A stretch of 64,000 nt of DNA from Paracoccaceae bacterium (GCA_026710155.1 JAPORQ010000046.1:20918-84917), one strand, 5' to 3'; shown: positions 1 through 9,721, counted from the stretch's first letter. Notes: generated by a model from the sequence alone, not told the origin. Numbers and translations are program-made.

Positions 1-864
1 GCGGCACTTGCCTTTGAGGCAGGTGAGGTTGATATGGTCATAAACTATCCCGAGACTGACTTCGAACGCATCCTGAGCACAGGTGCACTTGGTTTCGTTG
101 CCCCTACTGCCCGACTCTACTTCTACACAATCAACGCAGACAGTGGTCCAATGGCCAATCCTTTGATCCGCAGGGCTGTTTCCATGACAATTGACCGTCA
201 GGGCATCGTTGATGCTGTTTTGTCTGGAGTTGGCGGTGTTCCTGCCGGAACTGTGTATCCAGATGGAAAAGTTTGGGCGGCAGATATCCCGGTCAACCAT
301 GATCCCGCCAAGGCCGAGGAACTTTTGGCAAGTTCAGGTGCTGTCAAGGAAGGTGGACTTTGGAAGCTTGATGGGGAACCCTTGGAAATCGATATCGTCA
401 CCTATTCCTCCCGTGCTGCCTTGCCACCCACAGCGGAGCTGACACAAGCGTTCTTATCAGCCATCGGAATCACCGCCAATGTCAAAGTCGGTGAATGGGG
501 TGCAAGTAACGATGCAATTGCAGCGGGTGAAGCCGATATGTTTCTACAAGCTTGGGTAACAACCCCTCAAGGTGATCCGGGTGCGGTTCTGGAGGCACTT
601 CTCAAGTCAGATGGTGGTTCGAATTCCGGAAAATACATGAACCCGGATTTGGACAGACTCCTTGATGATGGTCGTCTGACCTTCGTTCAGGAAAAACGTG
701 AAGAGATATATGACGAGATTCAACAGATCATTGCTGCAGACGCGGCCATGATCCCGGTTTTTCACGTGAGTCAGGTGAATGTCGCCAAACCTGGTCTCAC
801 AGGTTACGCTGTTCACCCAACCGAGACTTATTGGATCACGCACGAGACACGATTCACTGAATGA
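1..864 (+). CDS. ABC transporter substrate-binding protein, family 5 (5'-truncated)
   Basis: This is the C-terminal 287 residues of a periplasmic solute-binding protein of the peptide/nickel (SBP_bac_5) family; the 5' part lies outside the window. The frame is open from base 1 and reads AALAFEAGEVDMV, a typical family segment, so the ATG at 34 is internal. The order of a family 5 binding protein, two ATPases and two permeases is the Dpp/Opp/Nik arrangement. The gene ends in an ATGA overlap with the first ATPase, showing translational coupling. Family and partners are clear. The ligand (peptide, nickel, opine or sugar) cannot be told from this fragment. Confidence 0.88.
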   Translation, partial: AALAFEAGEVDMVINYPETDFERILSTGALGFVAPTARLYFYTINADSGPMANPLIRRAVSMTIDRQGIVDAVLSGVGGVPAGTVYPDGKVWAADIPVNHDPAKAEELLASSGAVKEGGLWKLDGEPLEIDIVTYSSRAALPPTAELTQAFLSAIGITANVKVGEWGASNDAIAAGEADMFLQAWVTTPQGDPGAVLEALLKSDGGSNSGKYMNPDLDRLLDDGRLTFVQEKREEIYDEIQQIIAADAAMIPVFHVSQVNVAKPGLTGYAVHPTETYWITHETRFTE

Positions 865-1544
865 TACTCTCCGTTTCCGGTCTGAGCGCAACACGTTCAG
901 GCCGGACTATTCTTCACCCGACTTCACTTGACATTGAACAATGCGAAAGCATTGGCCTCGTCGGTGTATCAGGATCGGGCAAGTCTACATTTGGTCACAT
1001 GTTGATTGATGACCTTAGGTCTAAAGGTCTGAAAGTTGCCCATGTTCCTCAAAGCCCTGAAGAAGCTCTCGACCCGTTGCGTAGCATGAGGTTCCATTGG
1101 CATGAGGCAGAGCGTGCTTTGGGTTTAGATACTGGATCAACTGACAAGAAGACTTTGTTCACCGCTTTGAAGATAGAGGATGGTGACCTCCGAAAGCGCC
1201 CTTGGGGGTGGAGTCGGGGCATGCAGCAAAGGTTTGTGATCGCCATGGCATTGATCAGCTCGCCTGACTTGATTGTTTTGGATGAACCGACCTCGGCTCT
1301 GGACCCGGTTACTGCAGCAGCAACCATGGATTTGCTCGAACAGCATCGTGAAGATCTCAACACTGCGATGATTCTCATTACCCATGATCTTGGACTTGCC
1401 GCTCGACGTGTCTCGAAACTGATGGTAATGCACGATGGGCGGATCGTTGAACAAGCTTCAACTGAGGACATTTTGGAGCGTCCAAAAACAGATGTAGCCA
1501 AATACCTGGTCGCCCACAGGAGTTGGGCGGTGGTGCCGTGCTGA
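861..1544 (+). CDS. ABC transporter ATP-binding protein (DppD/OppD-like)
   Basis: This is a cytoplasmic ATPase of the peptide/nickel importer. Walker A (GVSGSGKST) is at residues 35-43 and Walker B ([12 protein letters not shown]) is near residue 135. The signature segment is degenerate, SRGMQQR instead of LSGGQ. The protein has 227 residues, well short of the usual 320 for DppD/OppD, and lacks the C-terminal oligopeptide HPY domain. The start ATG overlaps the binding-protein stop as ATGA. It probably forms a heterodimer with the next ATPase. The weak signature motif suggests one of the two ATP sites may be less active. Confidence 0.87.
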   Translation: MILSVSGLSATRSGRTILHPTSLDIEQCESIGLVGVSGSGKSTFGHMLIDDLRSKGLKVAHVPQSPEEALDPLRSMRFHWHEAERALGLDTGSTDKKTLFTALKIEDGDLRKRPWGWSRGMQQRFVIAMALISSPDLIVLDEPTSALDPVTAAATMDLLEQHREDLNTAMILITHDLGLAARRVSKLMVMHDGRIVEQASTEDILERPKTDVAKYLVAHRSWAVVPC

Positions 1545-2263
1545 AAGTTGATCATGTCTGGGTCAGACGTGGGGCTGGATTTGCTCTAAGAAATATTTCA
1601 CTATCTCTCTTTCCTGGAAAAACCCTGGCGGTCGTTGGCGAAAGTGGTGCCGGAAAATCCACATTGATCGCTACGATTCTGGATCTGGTCAAACCTTGGA
1701 AGGGGGAAATTACCTGGGCTGGTGCCTCTGTACAGACATGCAGTCCTGGTTTGGTGATGCAAGAACCCCGGGCTGCATTCAACCCTGTATTATCCTTGCG
1801 CCAATCTGTGTTGGAACCCATTGTGGCTCGAAATGAGGACATGCCCCATGAACGAATCAAAAGGCTCAGTGACAGTCTTGAACTCTCGCTGGAGATCTTC
1901 GACAGATACCCCGGGGAAATCTCAATTGGACAGGCGCAGAGAGTGGCTATCCTTCGGGCACTGATTGCAGCACCACCTTTGGTTCTGCTTGATGAGCCAC
2001 TTTCCGCACTTGATGCAGTGATACAGAAACATACCGCCAAATTGATCTCAGACTTGCAGCAAGAGGAGGGATTCGCTGCCATGATTGTTACCCATGACCT
2101 CGGTTATGCGATGGCCTATGCCGATGAAATCGCAGTGATAAAATCTGGTGGAATAGAAGAGGTTTCTACGCCACAGACTTTCGCCAAGGAGTCGAAATCA
2201 GGCTACAGCCGATTACTCATGGAAGCGGCAATGGCTCTTGGGGCGTTAGAGCCATCAGCATGA
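1538..2263 (+). CDS. ABC transporter ATP-binding protein (DppF/OppF-like)
   Basis: This is the second ATPase of the peptide/nickel-type importer. Walker A reads GESGAGKST, the signature region reads SIGQAQRVAILRAL, and Walker B reads LVLLDEPLSALD, followed by the switch histidine in VTHDLG. At about 241 residues it is short like its partner and has no HPY domain. I chose GTG 1538, which overlaps the previous stop and begins directly with the first beta strand (LKVDHVWV). TTG 1523 in the same frame is possible but sits against its own AGGAG. The stop overlaps the start of the first permease (ATGA). Confidence 0.85.
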   Translation: MLKVDHVWVRRGAGFALRNISLSLFPGKTLAVVGESGAGKSTLIATILDLVKPWKGEITWAGASVQTCSPGLVMQEPRAAFNPVLSLRQSVLEPIVARNEDMPHERIKRLSDSLELSLEIFDRYPGEISIGQAQRVAILRALIAAPPLVLLDEPLSALDAVIQKHTAKLISDLQQEEGFAAMIVTHDLGYAMAYADEIAVIKSGGIEEVSTPQTFAKESKSGYSRLLMEAAMALGALEPSA

Positions 2264-3198
2264 TCAAAAGCTTGACAGGACTCGTTCTTCGAGCAGTTGT
2301 GGTCCTCTTCGGGACAGCTTTGGCGACCTTCACACTCCTGTGGAATGCGCCTGGTGATCCAGCGCAGGCCATTGCAATGGCAAGATTTGATGCACTTCTT
2401 ACCGAAGATGTCATTAATCAGGTGCGGGAGGAGACCGGGTTGAACACCAATTTCTGGTCGGCGTTCATGGCTTGGGTTGGTCCGTTACTAACTCTTGATT
2501 TTGGACGGTCATCTGTCACTGGTCGCGAAGTTTGGCCTGATTTGCTCACCGCGATTAGATATATGATACCACTGGCCCTGGGTGGTCTTGTCATTGGCCT
2601 TGCCATCTCACTATCTTTGGCCATCATTGCCACAAACCGACCTGGAGGTTTGCTCGACCGTTTTGCAGTTGCCGTTGCGTCTTTGGGAACCGCCATTCCT
2701 GCCTATTGGCTTGGGTTGTTGCTGATCCTTCTCTTCGCGGTTCATCTTGCCTGGCTTCCTGCCATGGGGGCTCGGACACCATCCCATGTGATTCTTCCGG
2801 CTTTGACCCTCGGCCTGGGTGTTGCAGCATCGCTTACGAGGATTATCAGATCTGGCATTTTAGAGGCTCGAGGGCAGCAATTCCTACCTGCAATCAGGCG
2901 TCGAGGTGTGTCTAAAAAGGAAATCAGTCGTGATCATATTGCCCCACACGCCGCGATTCCAGTGGTTACTGTCTTCGGTTTGGAACTAGCCTTCCTCCTT
3001 GAAGGAGTCGTCATGGTTGAGGTAATATTTGGGCGCCCTGGCCTCGGGACATTTCTGGTCGCCGCAATTGAGGCCAGGGATTTTCCACAGGTTCAGGCTG
3101 TTGTGGTCCTCACGGCACTTATATTTGTTACGGTCAATCTGATCATTGATGTGATTTATCGGGTAATTGATCCTCGCATTGGAGAAAGCAATGCGTAG
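2260..3198 (+). CDS. ABC transporter permease (DppB/OppB-like)
   Basis: This is an inner-membrane permease of 312 residues with about six hydrophobic helices, from an N-terminal anchor (near residues 8-28) to a final segment at residues 285-305. The cytoplasmic coupling loop (EARGQQFLPAIRRRGVSKKEI, near residues 200-220) has the EAA-loop layout, and the DppB-type N terminus includes WNAPGDPAQ. It starts in an ATGA overlap with the upstream ATPase and overlaps the next permease by 8 bp. With that permease it should form the translocation channel. Confidence 0.88.
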   Translation: MIKSLTGLVLRAVVVLFGTALATFTLLWNAPGDPAQAIAMARFDALLTEDVINQVREETGLNTNFWSAFMAWVGPLLTLDFGRSSVTGREVWPDLLTAIRYMIPLALGGLVIGLAISLSLAIIATNRPGGLLDRFAVAVASLGTAIPAYWLGLLLILLFAVHLAWLPAMGARTPSHVILPALTLGLGVAASLTRIIRSGILEARGQQFLPAIRRRGVSKKEISRDHIAPHAAIPVVTVFGLELAFLLEGVVMVEVIFGRPGLGTFLVAAIEARDFPQVQAVVVLTALIFVTVNLIIDVIYRVIDPRIGESNA

Positions 3199-3985
3199 TG
3201 TTTTTGTCATCGCCGGGATCTTATTTCTTCTCGCTGTTTTCGGTCCATTTCTAGCTCCCCATGATCCAACGGCAATCAACATTCCCAATCGCTTGTCTCC
3301 TCCAGGCAGTGCATATCTGTTGGGTACCGACATGTTGGGACGGGATATCCTGTCTCGACTTCTTTATGGGGCGCGATGGTCACTCGGATTAGCATTTCTG
3401 ATTTCCCTTATTGGCCTTGTGGTAGGGACGCTGATCGGACTATTGGCAGCCTTGGGAGGCAAATTGACTGATTGGACCGTAATGCGTGTCACGGACACTT
3501 TTCTTGCGTTTCCGGATCTTGTCGCTGCTGTGGTCATTGCAGGTCTTTTGGGATCTGGTACATGGAGCCTGATCTTTGCACTGAGTGTTACGGGATGGAT
3601 GCGATATGCCCGTGTGGCAAGAGGTATTGGCTTGTCTCTCCAATCCAGAGGTTATGTAATCCAAGCCAAGCTTGCAGGTCTCAACAACAGGTCTATTGCC
3701 CGCTGGCACTACTTGCCATGGCTCTTACCTACACTCACTGTTGTGTGGACCAGCATGTTCGCTCGGGCTATCTTGGGTATCTCCGCACTTGGTTTCCTCG
3801 GATTTGGTGTTCAGCCTCCCATGCCTGAATGGGGAACAATGTTGCTCGACGCCCGCATCCATCTGCGTTCGACACCGCTTCAAATGATCTGGCCTGGATT
3901 GGCAGTGGTCATCAGTGTCATTGTGATCAATCTTGCCGGAGACATTTTGCGTGATGCCGTTGCAACGGAAAGAGATCAAGCGTGA
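3191..3985 (+). CDS. ABC transporter permease (DppC/OppC-like)
   Basis: This is the second inner-membrane permease of the importer, 264 residues. It has the DppC hallmarks: an N-terminal helix, then FLAPHDPTAIN, then LLGTDMLGRDILSRLLYGAR, and an EAA-type loop near QAKLAGLNNRSI. ATG 3191 is preceded by GGAG with a 6-nt spacer, which favours it over an upstream TTG at 3167. The last codons overlap a GTG (GTGA at 3982), which opens only a 37-codon frame, so the operon may once have continued. Confidence 0.87.
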   Translation: MRSVFVIAGILFLLAVFGPFLAPHDPTAINIPNRLSPPGSAYLLGTDMLGRDILSRLLYGARWSLGLAFLISLIGLVVGTLIGLLAALGGKLTDWTVMRVTDTFLAFPDLVAAVVIAGLLGSGTWSLIFALSVTGWMRYARVARGIGLSLQSRGYVIQAKLAGLNNRSIARWHYLPWLLPTLTVVWTSMFARAILGISALGFLGFGVQPPMPEWGTMLLDARIHLRSTPLQMIWPGLAVVISVIVINLAGDILRDAVATERDQA

Positions 3986-4302
3986 CCATTTACCCTAAAG
4001 ACAATGGCGCTTTCTCAGGTGAACACCAAGACCTTCAAACATCAGTGGTTCCCGTTGTATCGCTCGACAATCAGAATGGTGGAGAATATCTATGAAGGCT
4101 TCATTACCGGCATCATACATCAGTTTGGGCCACGGCTTTCGGTTGTGTCTTGACACTTTGATTGTAAATAATCGCTGCTGTGGGTTTATCCAAACCCAGG
4201 CAATTTGGCGCACAATGTTCAATGGCATATGGGGTTTCCTCCATCATTAGGTTGGCTTTTGAGGGTACACCATACATTGGTATGAGGGTTTTGTGACTGC
4301 TC
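3986..4302 (+). other. Intergenic region, possible decayed coding remnant
   Basis: No intact gene is seen in these 317 bases. A GTG at 3982, coupled to the permease stop, opens 37 codons ending near 4095. A further 20 codons continue in another frame (reading YEGFITGIIHQFG). This could be the frameshifted start of a lost sixth operon gene, but no family is recognisable. Open frames on the minus strand also have no recognisable domain. Nothing resembles an RNA gene or a clear terminator. Confidence 0.3.
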
Positions 4303-5232
4303 TTAAAGCAATCCAAGGCACCATTTCATGATTGATTTCTGGACATGAAGACGATTTTCCACCTCATCAAGGATCACCGAATTGGGCCCATCCAGCACTT
4401 CGGAAGTCACTTCCTCTTCTCGATGGGCTGGCATGCAATGCATAAAAAGCACGTCAGGCCTGGCATGGGAAAGCAACTTTTGGTTAACCTGATAGGCATG
4501 CAATTTTTGCTTGTCATTCCCACCGGCTTCCTCATGCATTGAAATCCAGGCATCGGTGACGATCATATCGGCAGCGCTGACACAATTGAAAGGGTTCCTG
4601 TCAATGACAAATGCACCACCTCCTGAAGTTGCAAAAGAGACCGCTTTCTGGTCCGGGTCAAATCCTTCTGGTCCACAAAATACGAAATTGAAACCGAATT
4701 GACCAGCTGCGTGAAGGAATGAATTGCAGACATTGTTACCAGTACCAACCCACACAACGGTTTTACCCTTGATCGGACCAGCCTTTTCCTCAAAGGTCAT
4801 GACATCGGCCATGATCTGGCAGGGGTGGCTGTAATCCGTCAAGCCATTGATCACAGGTACCGATGCATGTTCAGCCATTTCCCTGATGACCTTGTCGGCA
4901 AATGTCCTGATCATGATGAGGTCCACATACCGTGACAGTACCTGGGCGGTGTCCTTGATGGTTTCTCCTCTGGATCTTTGTAGGTCAGTGCTGGCAAGAA
5001 CGATGGATTGACCTCCCATTTGACGAACACCCACATCAAAGGAAAGACGGGTTCTGGTCGAATTTTTCTCGAATATCAGAGCAACGACATGATCGGCCAA
5101 AGGTGTTCCTGCATCCAACAAACCCCTCGTTTTGCCATTGCGCTCAATTTTTACCTTTCTGGCATCATCAATGATCAATCTGAGATCCTTGGCTGAAACC
5201 TCACTCAATTCCAGAAAATCAGGCATGGCCAT
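4303..5232 (-). CDS. argF: Ornithine carbamoyltransferase
   Basis: This enzyme converts ornithine plus carbamoyl phosphate to citrulline in cytoplasmic arginine synthesis. The 309-residue length fits the family. The carbamoyl-phosphate motif STRTR is near residues 57-61, HPCQ near 136, and the ornithine-binding HCMPAHR near residue 270. The gene overlaps the 3' end of argD by 14 bp, so the two are co-transcribed and probably translationally coupled. An in-frame ATG two codons downstream (MPDFLEL) is an alternative start. Confidence 0.96.
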   Translation of the reverse strand: MAMPDFLELSEVSAKDLRLIIDDARKVKIERNGKTRGLLDAGTPLADHVVALIFEKNSTRTRLSFDVGVRQMGGQSIVLASTDLQRSRGETIKDTAQVLSRYVDLIMIRTFADKVIREMAEHASVPVINGLTDYSHPCQIMADVMTFEEKAGPIKGKTVVWVGTGNNVCNSFLHAAGQFGFNFVFCGPEGFDPDQKAVSFATSGGGAFVIDRNPFNCVSAADMIVTDAWISMHEEAGGNDKQKLHAYQVNQKLLSHARPDVLFMHCMPAHREEEVTSEVLDGPNSVILDEVENRLHVQKSIMKWCLGLL

Positions 5233-6406
5233 TTTCCTTGAGATTGGTTGCGGCTTTTTCCAATCTTGTTATCATTTGCCCGAGTTCTTCCTGGTCAATG
5301 ATGAGCGGTGGAAGTATTCTGATGACATTATCACCACCCGGAACGGTCAACAAATGCTGGTCATAGCAGGAATTGACAACATCCATATTGTTAACCTTGC
5401 ATTTCAGTCCCAACATGAGGCCCTCGCCACGAACCTCCTCAAAAACATCAGGATAGGTAGCGATAACCGACTCAATTTGCTGTCTGAGCCAACGGGCAGA
5501 TTGTCTGACCTTTTTCAAGAAGGCCTCATCGGCTATTATGCTCAAAACCCTGCACCCCACGGCACAGGCCAAAGGGTTGCCGCCGTATGTCGAGCCATGC
5601 GTACCCGCAGTCATGCCTTGGGCGGTCTTTTCGGTCGCAAGGCACGCCCCAAGTGGGAAACCACCTCCAATACCTTTTGCAATGGCCATGATATCCGGGG
5701 TTATACCCGCCCATTCATGGGCAAACAATTTACCGGTCCTGCCCATTCCGCATTGAATTTCGTCCAACGCAAGGACTATCCCTTCTTCATTACAAAGTGA
5801 TCTGAGTTCCCTCAAGAAACCGTCAGGCAAGGGTATGATACCCCCTTCCCCCAAAACAGGCTCGACCAATATACCAGCTGTTTTCTCGGACAAGGCTTCC
5901 CTGATCCCGGCAATATTGGCAGGTTCAACCTGAACAAAACCCGGTAACAAGGGTCCAAACCCCTTGGTCAACTTGTCACTTCCTGCTGCAGAAATCATAC
6001 CAAGTGTTCGGCCATGAAAGGAATTGTTGAAAGTGATTATTTCATTTCGTTCGGGATGACCTTGCTGGTCCCAGTACTTTCGCATCACCTTGACGGTGCA
6101 TTCAACAGCCTCGGCACCGCTATTGGTAAAGAATACCGTATCTGCAAAGGTGTTCTCAACCAACAGGGATGCAAGTTCCTCCTGCTTGGGGATACGATAG
6201 AGATTTGAGGTATGCCAAACCTTGTTGGCTTGGTCAATCAGGGCTTCAACCAATAATGGATTGCTGTGCCCGAGTGCATTTACGGCAATGCCGGCTCCGG
6301 CATCAAGGTATTTGTTTCCATCAGTTCCATAAAGCCAACAGCCATCTCCCTTTTCAAAACCCATTGGGGTTCGGGCATAAGTTGGCATCACTGCATCAAT
6401 CATCAT
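5219..6406 (-). CDS. argD: Acetylornithine aminotransferase
   Basis: This is a 395-residue class III PLP aminotransferase that converts N-acetylglutamate semialdehyde to N-acetylornithine. The cofactor lysine lies in AIAKGIGGGFPLGA. The phosphate-binding loop NSGAEAVE and the metal-independent FHGRTLG segment are intact. It is first in a two-gene unit with argF, an arrangement common in Alphaproteobacteria. Members of this family can also act as succinyldiaminopimelate transaminase, so a second role in lysine synthesis is possible. Confidence 0.95.
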   Translation of the reverse strand: MMIDAVMPTYARTPMGFEKGDGCWLYGTDGNKYLDAGAGIAVNALGHSNPLLVEALIDQANKVWHTSNLYRIPKQEELASLLVENTFADTVFFTNSGAEAVECTVKVMRKYWDQQGHPERNEIITFNNSFHGRTLGMISAAGSDKLTKGFGPLLPGFVQVEPANIAGIREALSEKTAGILVEPVLGEGGIIPLPDGFLRELRSLCNEEGIVLALDEIQCGMGRTGKLFAHEWAGITPDIMAIAKGIGGGFPLGACLATEKTAQGMTAGTHGSTYGGNPLACAVGCRVLSIIADEAFLKKVRQSARWLRQQIESVIATYPDVFEEVRGEGLMLGLKCKVNNMDVVNSCYDQHLLTVPGGDNVIRILPPLIIDQEELGQMITRLEKAATNLKENGHA

Positions 6407-6662
6407 TCAGTTCCGTATCAAGTTGCTAGACCCTTTGATATATGAGCCCGCAGGACAATTTAAACCAACCATGATTACAAACCGGGCAGGTAATTTGCCA
6501 GTTGCAGTAAATATAATTGGATTTGGGGCTTCCCAGTTGCGTGGATGGTCAACAACCTGATCAAACTTGAAAAATTTGTATCCAACCATACTTCTCTTTC
6601 TTGGCAGCAAATGCTTAAACCATCAATGTAAAGTTTCAGGACTAATCCGGGGGAGTAAATTC

Positions 6663-7151
6663 ATGGGGGCTTGGACTACTCAACAGGTCAATAAAGCCGT
6701 AAATATGTGGAAGGAAGGTAAGACCGCCACCGAAATATCCAATAAAATTTCCAAGTCCCGCAATGCGGTAATCGGCAAATTAAACCGCCTGGGCGTGAAA
6801 AAGCCCAATTCAGATGCGGCCAATGAGGCAAGCTCCAACAAGGATGAAAATAAAGCCACCGATGACAAGGTGGACGAACGGTTGAATGGTCGATCAACTG
6901 GGGATTTGAGGGGAGCCCAGTTGGAAGATCAAAGGCTTTCCCTGCTTTATCTGAATGAAAAAACCTGCCGGTGGCCCATCGGGGATCCCTCGACCAAGAA
7001 TTTCTGGTTTTGTGGCAAACCCACCCTATTGAACAAGAGATATTGTGCCCAGCACAGTGAGCTGGCTTTTCAACCCAATCCCGTCAAGAAAGAGAAATCG
7101 GAACTCCAGGCCAGAGTAATCAGCCGGCCTTATACCCTGGCGCCAAAGTAA
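6663..7151 (+). CDS. gcrA: GcrA cell-cycle regulator
   Basis: This transcription factor, restricted to Alphaproteobacteria, binds sigma-70 RNA polymerase and responds to methylated GANTC sites. The N terminus (WTTQQVNKAVNMWKEGKTAT, then an SRNAVIGKLNRLG recognition region) is the conserved GcrA DNA-binding domain. A C-terminal Cys-containing segment (CRWPIGDP, CGKP, YCAQH) is the conserved sigma-interacting part. ATG 6663 is chosen because it has GGGGGAG just upstream and begins at the family's usual MGAWT; the open frame starts earlier at 6567 but adds unrelated residues. The length of 162 residues is normal. It is the best lineage marker in the window. Confidence 0.96.
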   Translation: MGAWTTQQVNKAVNMWKEGKTATEISNKISKSRNAVIGKLNRLGVKKPNSDAANEASSNKDENKATDDKVDERLNGRSTGDLRGAQLEDQRLSLLYLNEKTCRWPIGDPSTKNFWFCGKPTLLNKRYCAQHSELAFQPNPVKKEKSELQARVISRPYTLAPK

Positions 7152-7192
7152 GCACAACTTCAACAATCCAATATTTTGCAAGTTCCAGCGGT

Positions 7193-8869
7193 TCAGTTTG
7201 CTTTAGGGTCCAGCAATCTTCGGGCAATAACATTGGCCTGGATTTCAGCAGCCCCCTCGAAGATGTTCAGGATTCTTGCATCACACAGAATTCTACTGAT
7301 GTCAAATTCCATTGCGAAGCCATTGCCACCATGGATTTGAACGCCATTATCGGCCGCTGCCCAAGCCACTCTAGAGCCAAGAAGCTTGGCCATGCCCGCT
7401 TCAAGGTCGCATCTGCGACCCCGATCTTTCTGACGGGCTGAATAATAGGTAAGCTGACGGGCCATCATTATTTCAACGGCCATAATGGCCAGTTTTGAAC
7501 TTACCCTTGGAAAGTCGATAATCGGCTTGCCAAACTGGCTTCGTTCCAGCGCATACCCCAGGGAAGCATCAAGGGCAGATTGGGCAACTCCTATGGCTCT
7601 GGCTGCAGTCTGGATTCGTGCCGATTCAAAGGTTTCCATGAGTTGCTTGAATCCCAAGCCTTCTTGACCACCCAGAAGATTGGAAACTGGTACAGGAAAA
7701 TCGGAGAAGGACAGTTCATATTCCTTCATTCCCCGATATCCGATGACATCAATTTCCGTTCCGGTGAGACCTTGATCCGGAAAGGGGTCATCATCGATAC
7801 CGGCGGTTTTTTCAGCAAGCATCATGGACAGTCCCCGATAATTCCTTGATTCAGGATCGGTCCTGACCAACAAGGTCATCAAGTTGGCTCTGCCGGCATG
7901 GGTGATCCAGGTCTTGTTACCTGTTATCTGATAATTGTCACCATCTATTTTCCCCTTGGTGACAAGTGATCCAAGGTCCGAACCGGAACCGGGTTCAGTA
8001 AAAACTGCCGTGGGTCTGACTTCACCACTCGCAATAAGGGGCAGCCATTTGTCCTTTTGTTCATCTGTCCCGCCCTTGCTAATAAGTTCTGAGGCAATTT
8101 CACTTCTGGTGGCAAGGGATCCAACCCCCAAAAACCCCCTTGACAACTCCTCCGAGACAACACACATCGCGATTTTTGGAAGTTCGGAACCACCGTAATC
8201 TCCCGGGATTGTAAGTCCAAAAACGCCCAACTCGGCCAATTCATCTACCAAACCCATCGGAATGAGCGAATTGTCCAGATGCCATTGCTGGGCATGAGGG
8301 GCAACTTTCTCCATGACAAAGCGTGAGAACTGATCCCTGATAAATTCAATATCTTCATCCTGACCGGTGTTGCCATAACTGGCAACACCCAACTGATTCT
8401 GCATCAATTCCACAAGACGTTTTCTGGCTGCTGGTGAATTGCCAAGGGATGATAATTGCCGCCATCCCTCACTTGTTATCCAGCCAAAATCCTGGACGAT
8501 TTGTGAAATCCTTGCAATTTCTCCCTGATTCATGGGAATTCCACCTTCCAACTGACTTAGATATTCCCCAAACCCGATTTGGAGCAGAAGGGCATTCAAC
8601 TCATCAAACTCGCCGCTGGCTTCCAGTGACTGCCCCCAGCAATACAATTGCTTGAGAGCCTCGACATATGTCGCTACCCAGGAAAATGAATGAATTTCAT
8701 ATTGACCTTCTTCAAGTCTGGCATGAGAAACCTTGTCATCAACAATGACACCTTGTTGTAGTTCCATGGTTAAATTGGCCAACATGGAATCAAGGTCATT
8801 GATGCTACTCAAGGCAGAATTAAGTAGATTGGGAAGCAAAATGGTGTCTTTTGATCTGAGATTGGTCAT
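7193..8869 (-). CDS. mcd: (2S)-methylsuccinyl-CoA dehydrogenase
   Basis: This is an FAD acyl-CoA dehydrogenase of the ethylmalonyl-CoA pathway, oxidising (2S)-methylsuccinyl-CoA to mesaconyl-CoA. Unlike ordinary acyl-CoA dehydrogenases it has an N-terminal extension of about 150 residues (with SWVATYVEAL), typical of Mcd. The dehydrogenase core follows, with AVFTEPGSGSDLGS, GNKTWITHA, FESARIQTAARAIGVAQ and IHGGNGFAMEFDISRILCDAR. The match to Mcd as I remember it from Rhodobacter sphaeroides is close throughout. The start at 8869 (MTNLRSK) gives 558 residues, near the family length; ATG 8932 and TTG 8944 are in frame. No other pathway genes are adjacent. Confidence 0.9.
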   Translation of the reverse strand: MTNLRSKDTILLPNLLNSALSSINDLDSMLANLTMELQQGVIVDDKVSHARLEEGQYEIHSFSWVATYVEALKQLYCWGQSLEASGEFDELNALLLQIGFGEYLSQLEGGIPMNQGEIARISQIVQDFGWITSEGWRQLSSLGNSPAARKRLVELMQNQLGVASYGNTGQDEDIEFIRDQFSRFVMEKVAPHAQQWHLDNSLIPMGLVDELAELGVFGLTIPGDYGGSELPKIAMCVVSEELSRGFLGVGSLATRSEIASELISKGGTDEQKDKWLPLIASGEVRPTAVFTEPGSGSDLGSLVTKGKIDGDNYQITGNKTWITHAGRANLMTLLVRTDPESRNYRGLSMMLAEKTAGIDDDPFPDQGLTGTEIDVIGYRGMKEYELSFSDFPVPVSNLLGGQEGLGFKQLMETFESARIQTAARAIGVAQSALDASLGYALERSQFGKPIIDFPRVSSKLAIMAVEIMMARQLTYYSARQKDRGRRCDLEAGMAKLLGSRVAWAAADNGVQIHGGNGFAMEFDISRILCDARILNIFEGAAEIQANVIARRLLDPKAN

Positions 8870-8944
8870 TGTTGAAAATTTGTAAGAGTTGTCGTAATTG
8901 GTTTTTCTCAAAGGCTGATCTAAACAACCCATGATAGGTAGCAA

Positions 8945-9712
8945 ATGGAATTTGATTTATCAGAAATCAACATTTTAAAAATATCAGTTTTGGTATCTGT
9001 CCCTTTTTTTGGTGGATTTATCAAAGGGGTAACCGGGTTTGGATTCCCCATGATCATGATCAGCGGCCTAGGGGTGGTTTTCGATCCCGAATTAGCTGTA
9101 TCCTTTCTGTTGTTTGCCCTTTTGGCGGTCAATGCCCTGCAAATGTTCCAGTTCAAGATGGACCTTATCCTTAAGGCGTTTGCAAAATATTTCCGTATAA
9201 CTGTTACCTTGTGTATTTGCCTCTTGGTATCTTCTCCATTGGTTTTGGCCTTGAGCAAATCGTTACTTTTTTTGATTCTGGGCCTTCCCATAACGGTTAT
9301 TGCCTTGTTGCAACTTTGGGGCTGGAAACTGATACTCCCGGAGAACTATCAGAAGCCGGGAGAGTACATTGCAGGTACCATCGCGGGATTTGTGGGTGGT
9401 TTTGCCGGTGTATGGGCTCCGCTGGTTGTGACCTACCTTCTGTCCCTGGACATTGGCAAAAGGGAAAACATACTTGCACAGGGTGTTATTTACAGCGCCG
9501 GTTCGGTTATGCTGATCATTGCCCATTTCAATACGGAAGTCTTGAATTATCAAACGATCCCCATGTCCCTGTTATTGATCGTTCCCTCCATTTTGGGGTT
9601 GCTATTTGGAATCAAGGTTCAGAACAGGCTTGATTCAGACAGGTTTAGACAATCCGTGCAGGTCATATTGGTAATCGCTGGACTCAATCTGATTGTGCGC
9701 GGATTGTGGTGA
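8945..9712 (+). CDS. TauE/SafE (TSUP) family membrane transporter
   Basis: This inner-membrane protein of 255 residues has about seven to eight hydrophobic helices. The N-terminal repeat motif GGFIKGVTGFGFPMIMI and the second-half GTIAGFVGGFAGVWAPLVVTYLL are the paired glycine-rich repeats of the TSUP family. Members export sulfite, sulfoacetate or other small organic anions. The substrate here cannot be read from sequence. It is divergent from mcd with almost no gap and convergent with pckA. Confidence 0.85.
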   Translation: MEFDLSEINILKISVLVSVPFFGGFIKGVTGFGFPMIMISGLGVVFDPELAVSFLLFALLAVNALQMFQFKMDLILKAFAKYFRITVTLCICLLVSSPLVLALSKSLLFLILGLPITVIALLQLWGWKLILPENYQKPGEYIAGTIAGFVGGFAGVWAPLVVTYLLSLDIGKRENILAQGVIYSAGSVMLIIAHFNTEVLNYQTIPMSLLLIVPSILGLLFGIKVQNRLDSDRFRQSVQVILVIAGLNLIVRGLW

Positions 9713-9721
9713 AATTCGAGG

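Noticed and set aside
4113..4316. Open frames of 67-77 codons on the minus strand downstream of argF
   Set aside because: They overlap one another, show no domain, ribosome site or coupling; kept only as part of an unexplained stretch.
6407..6610. 67-codon minus-strand frame upstream of argD
   Set aside because: It directly precedes argD, overlaps the gcrA leader and has no recognisable motif; more likely the shared promoter region.
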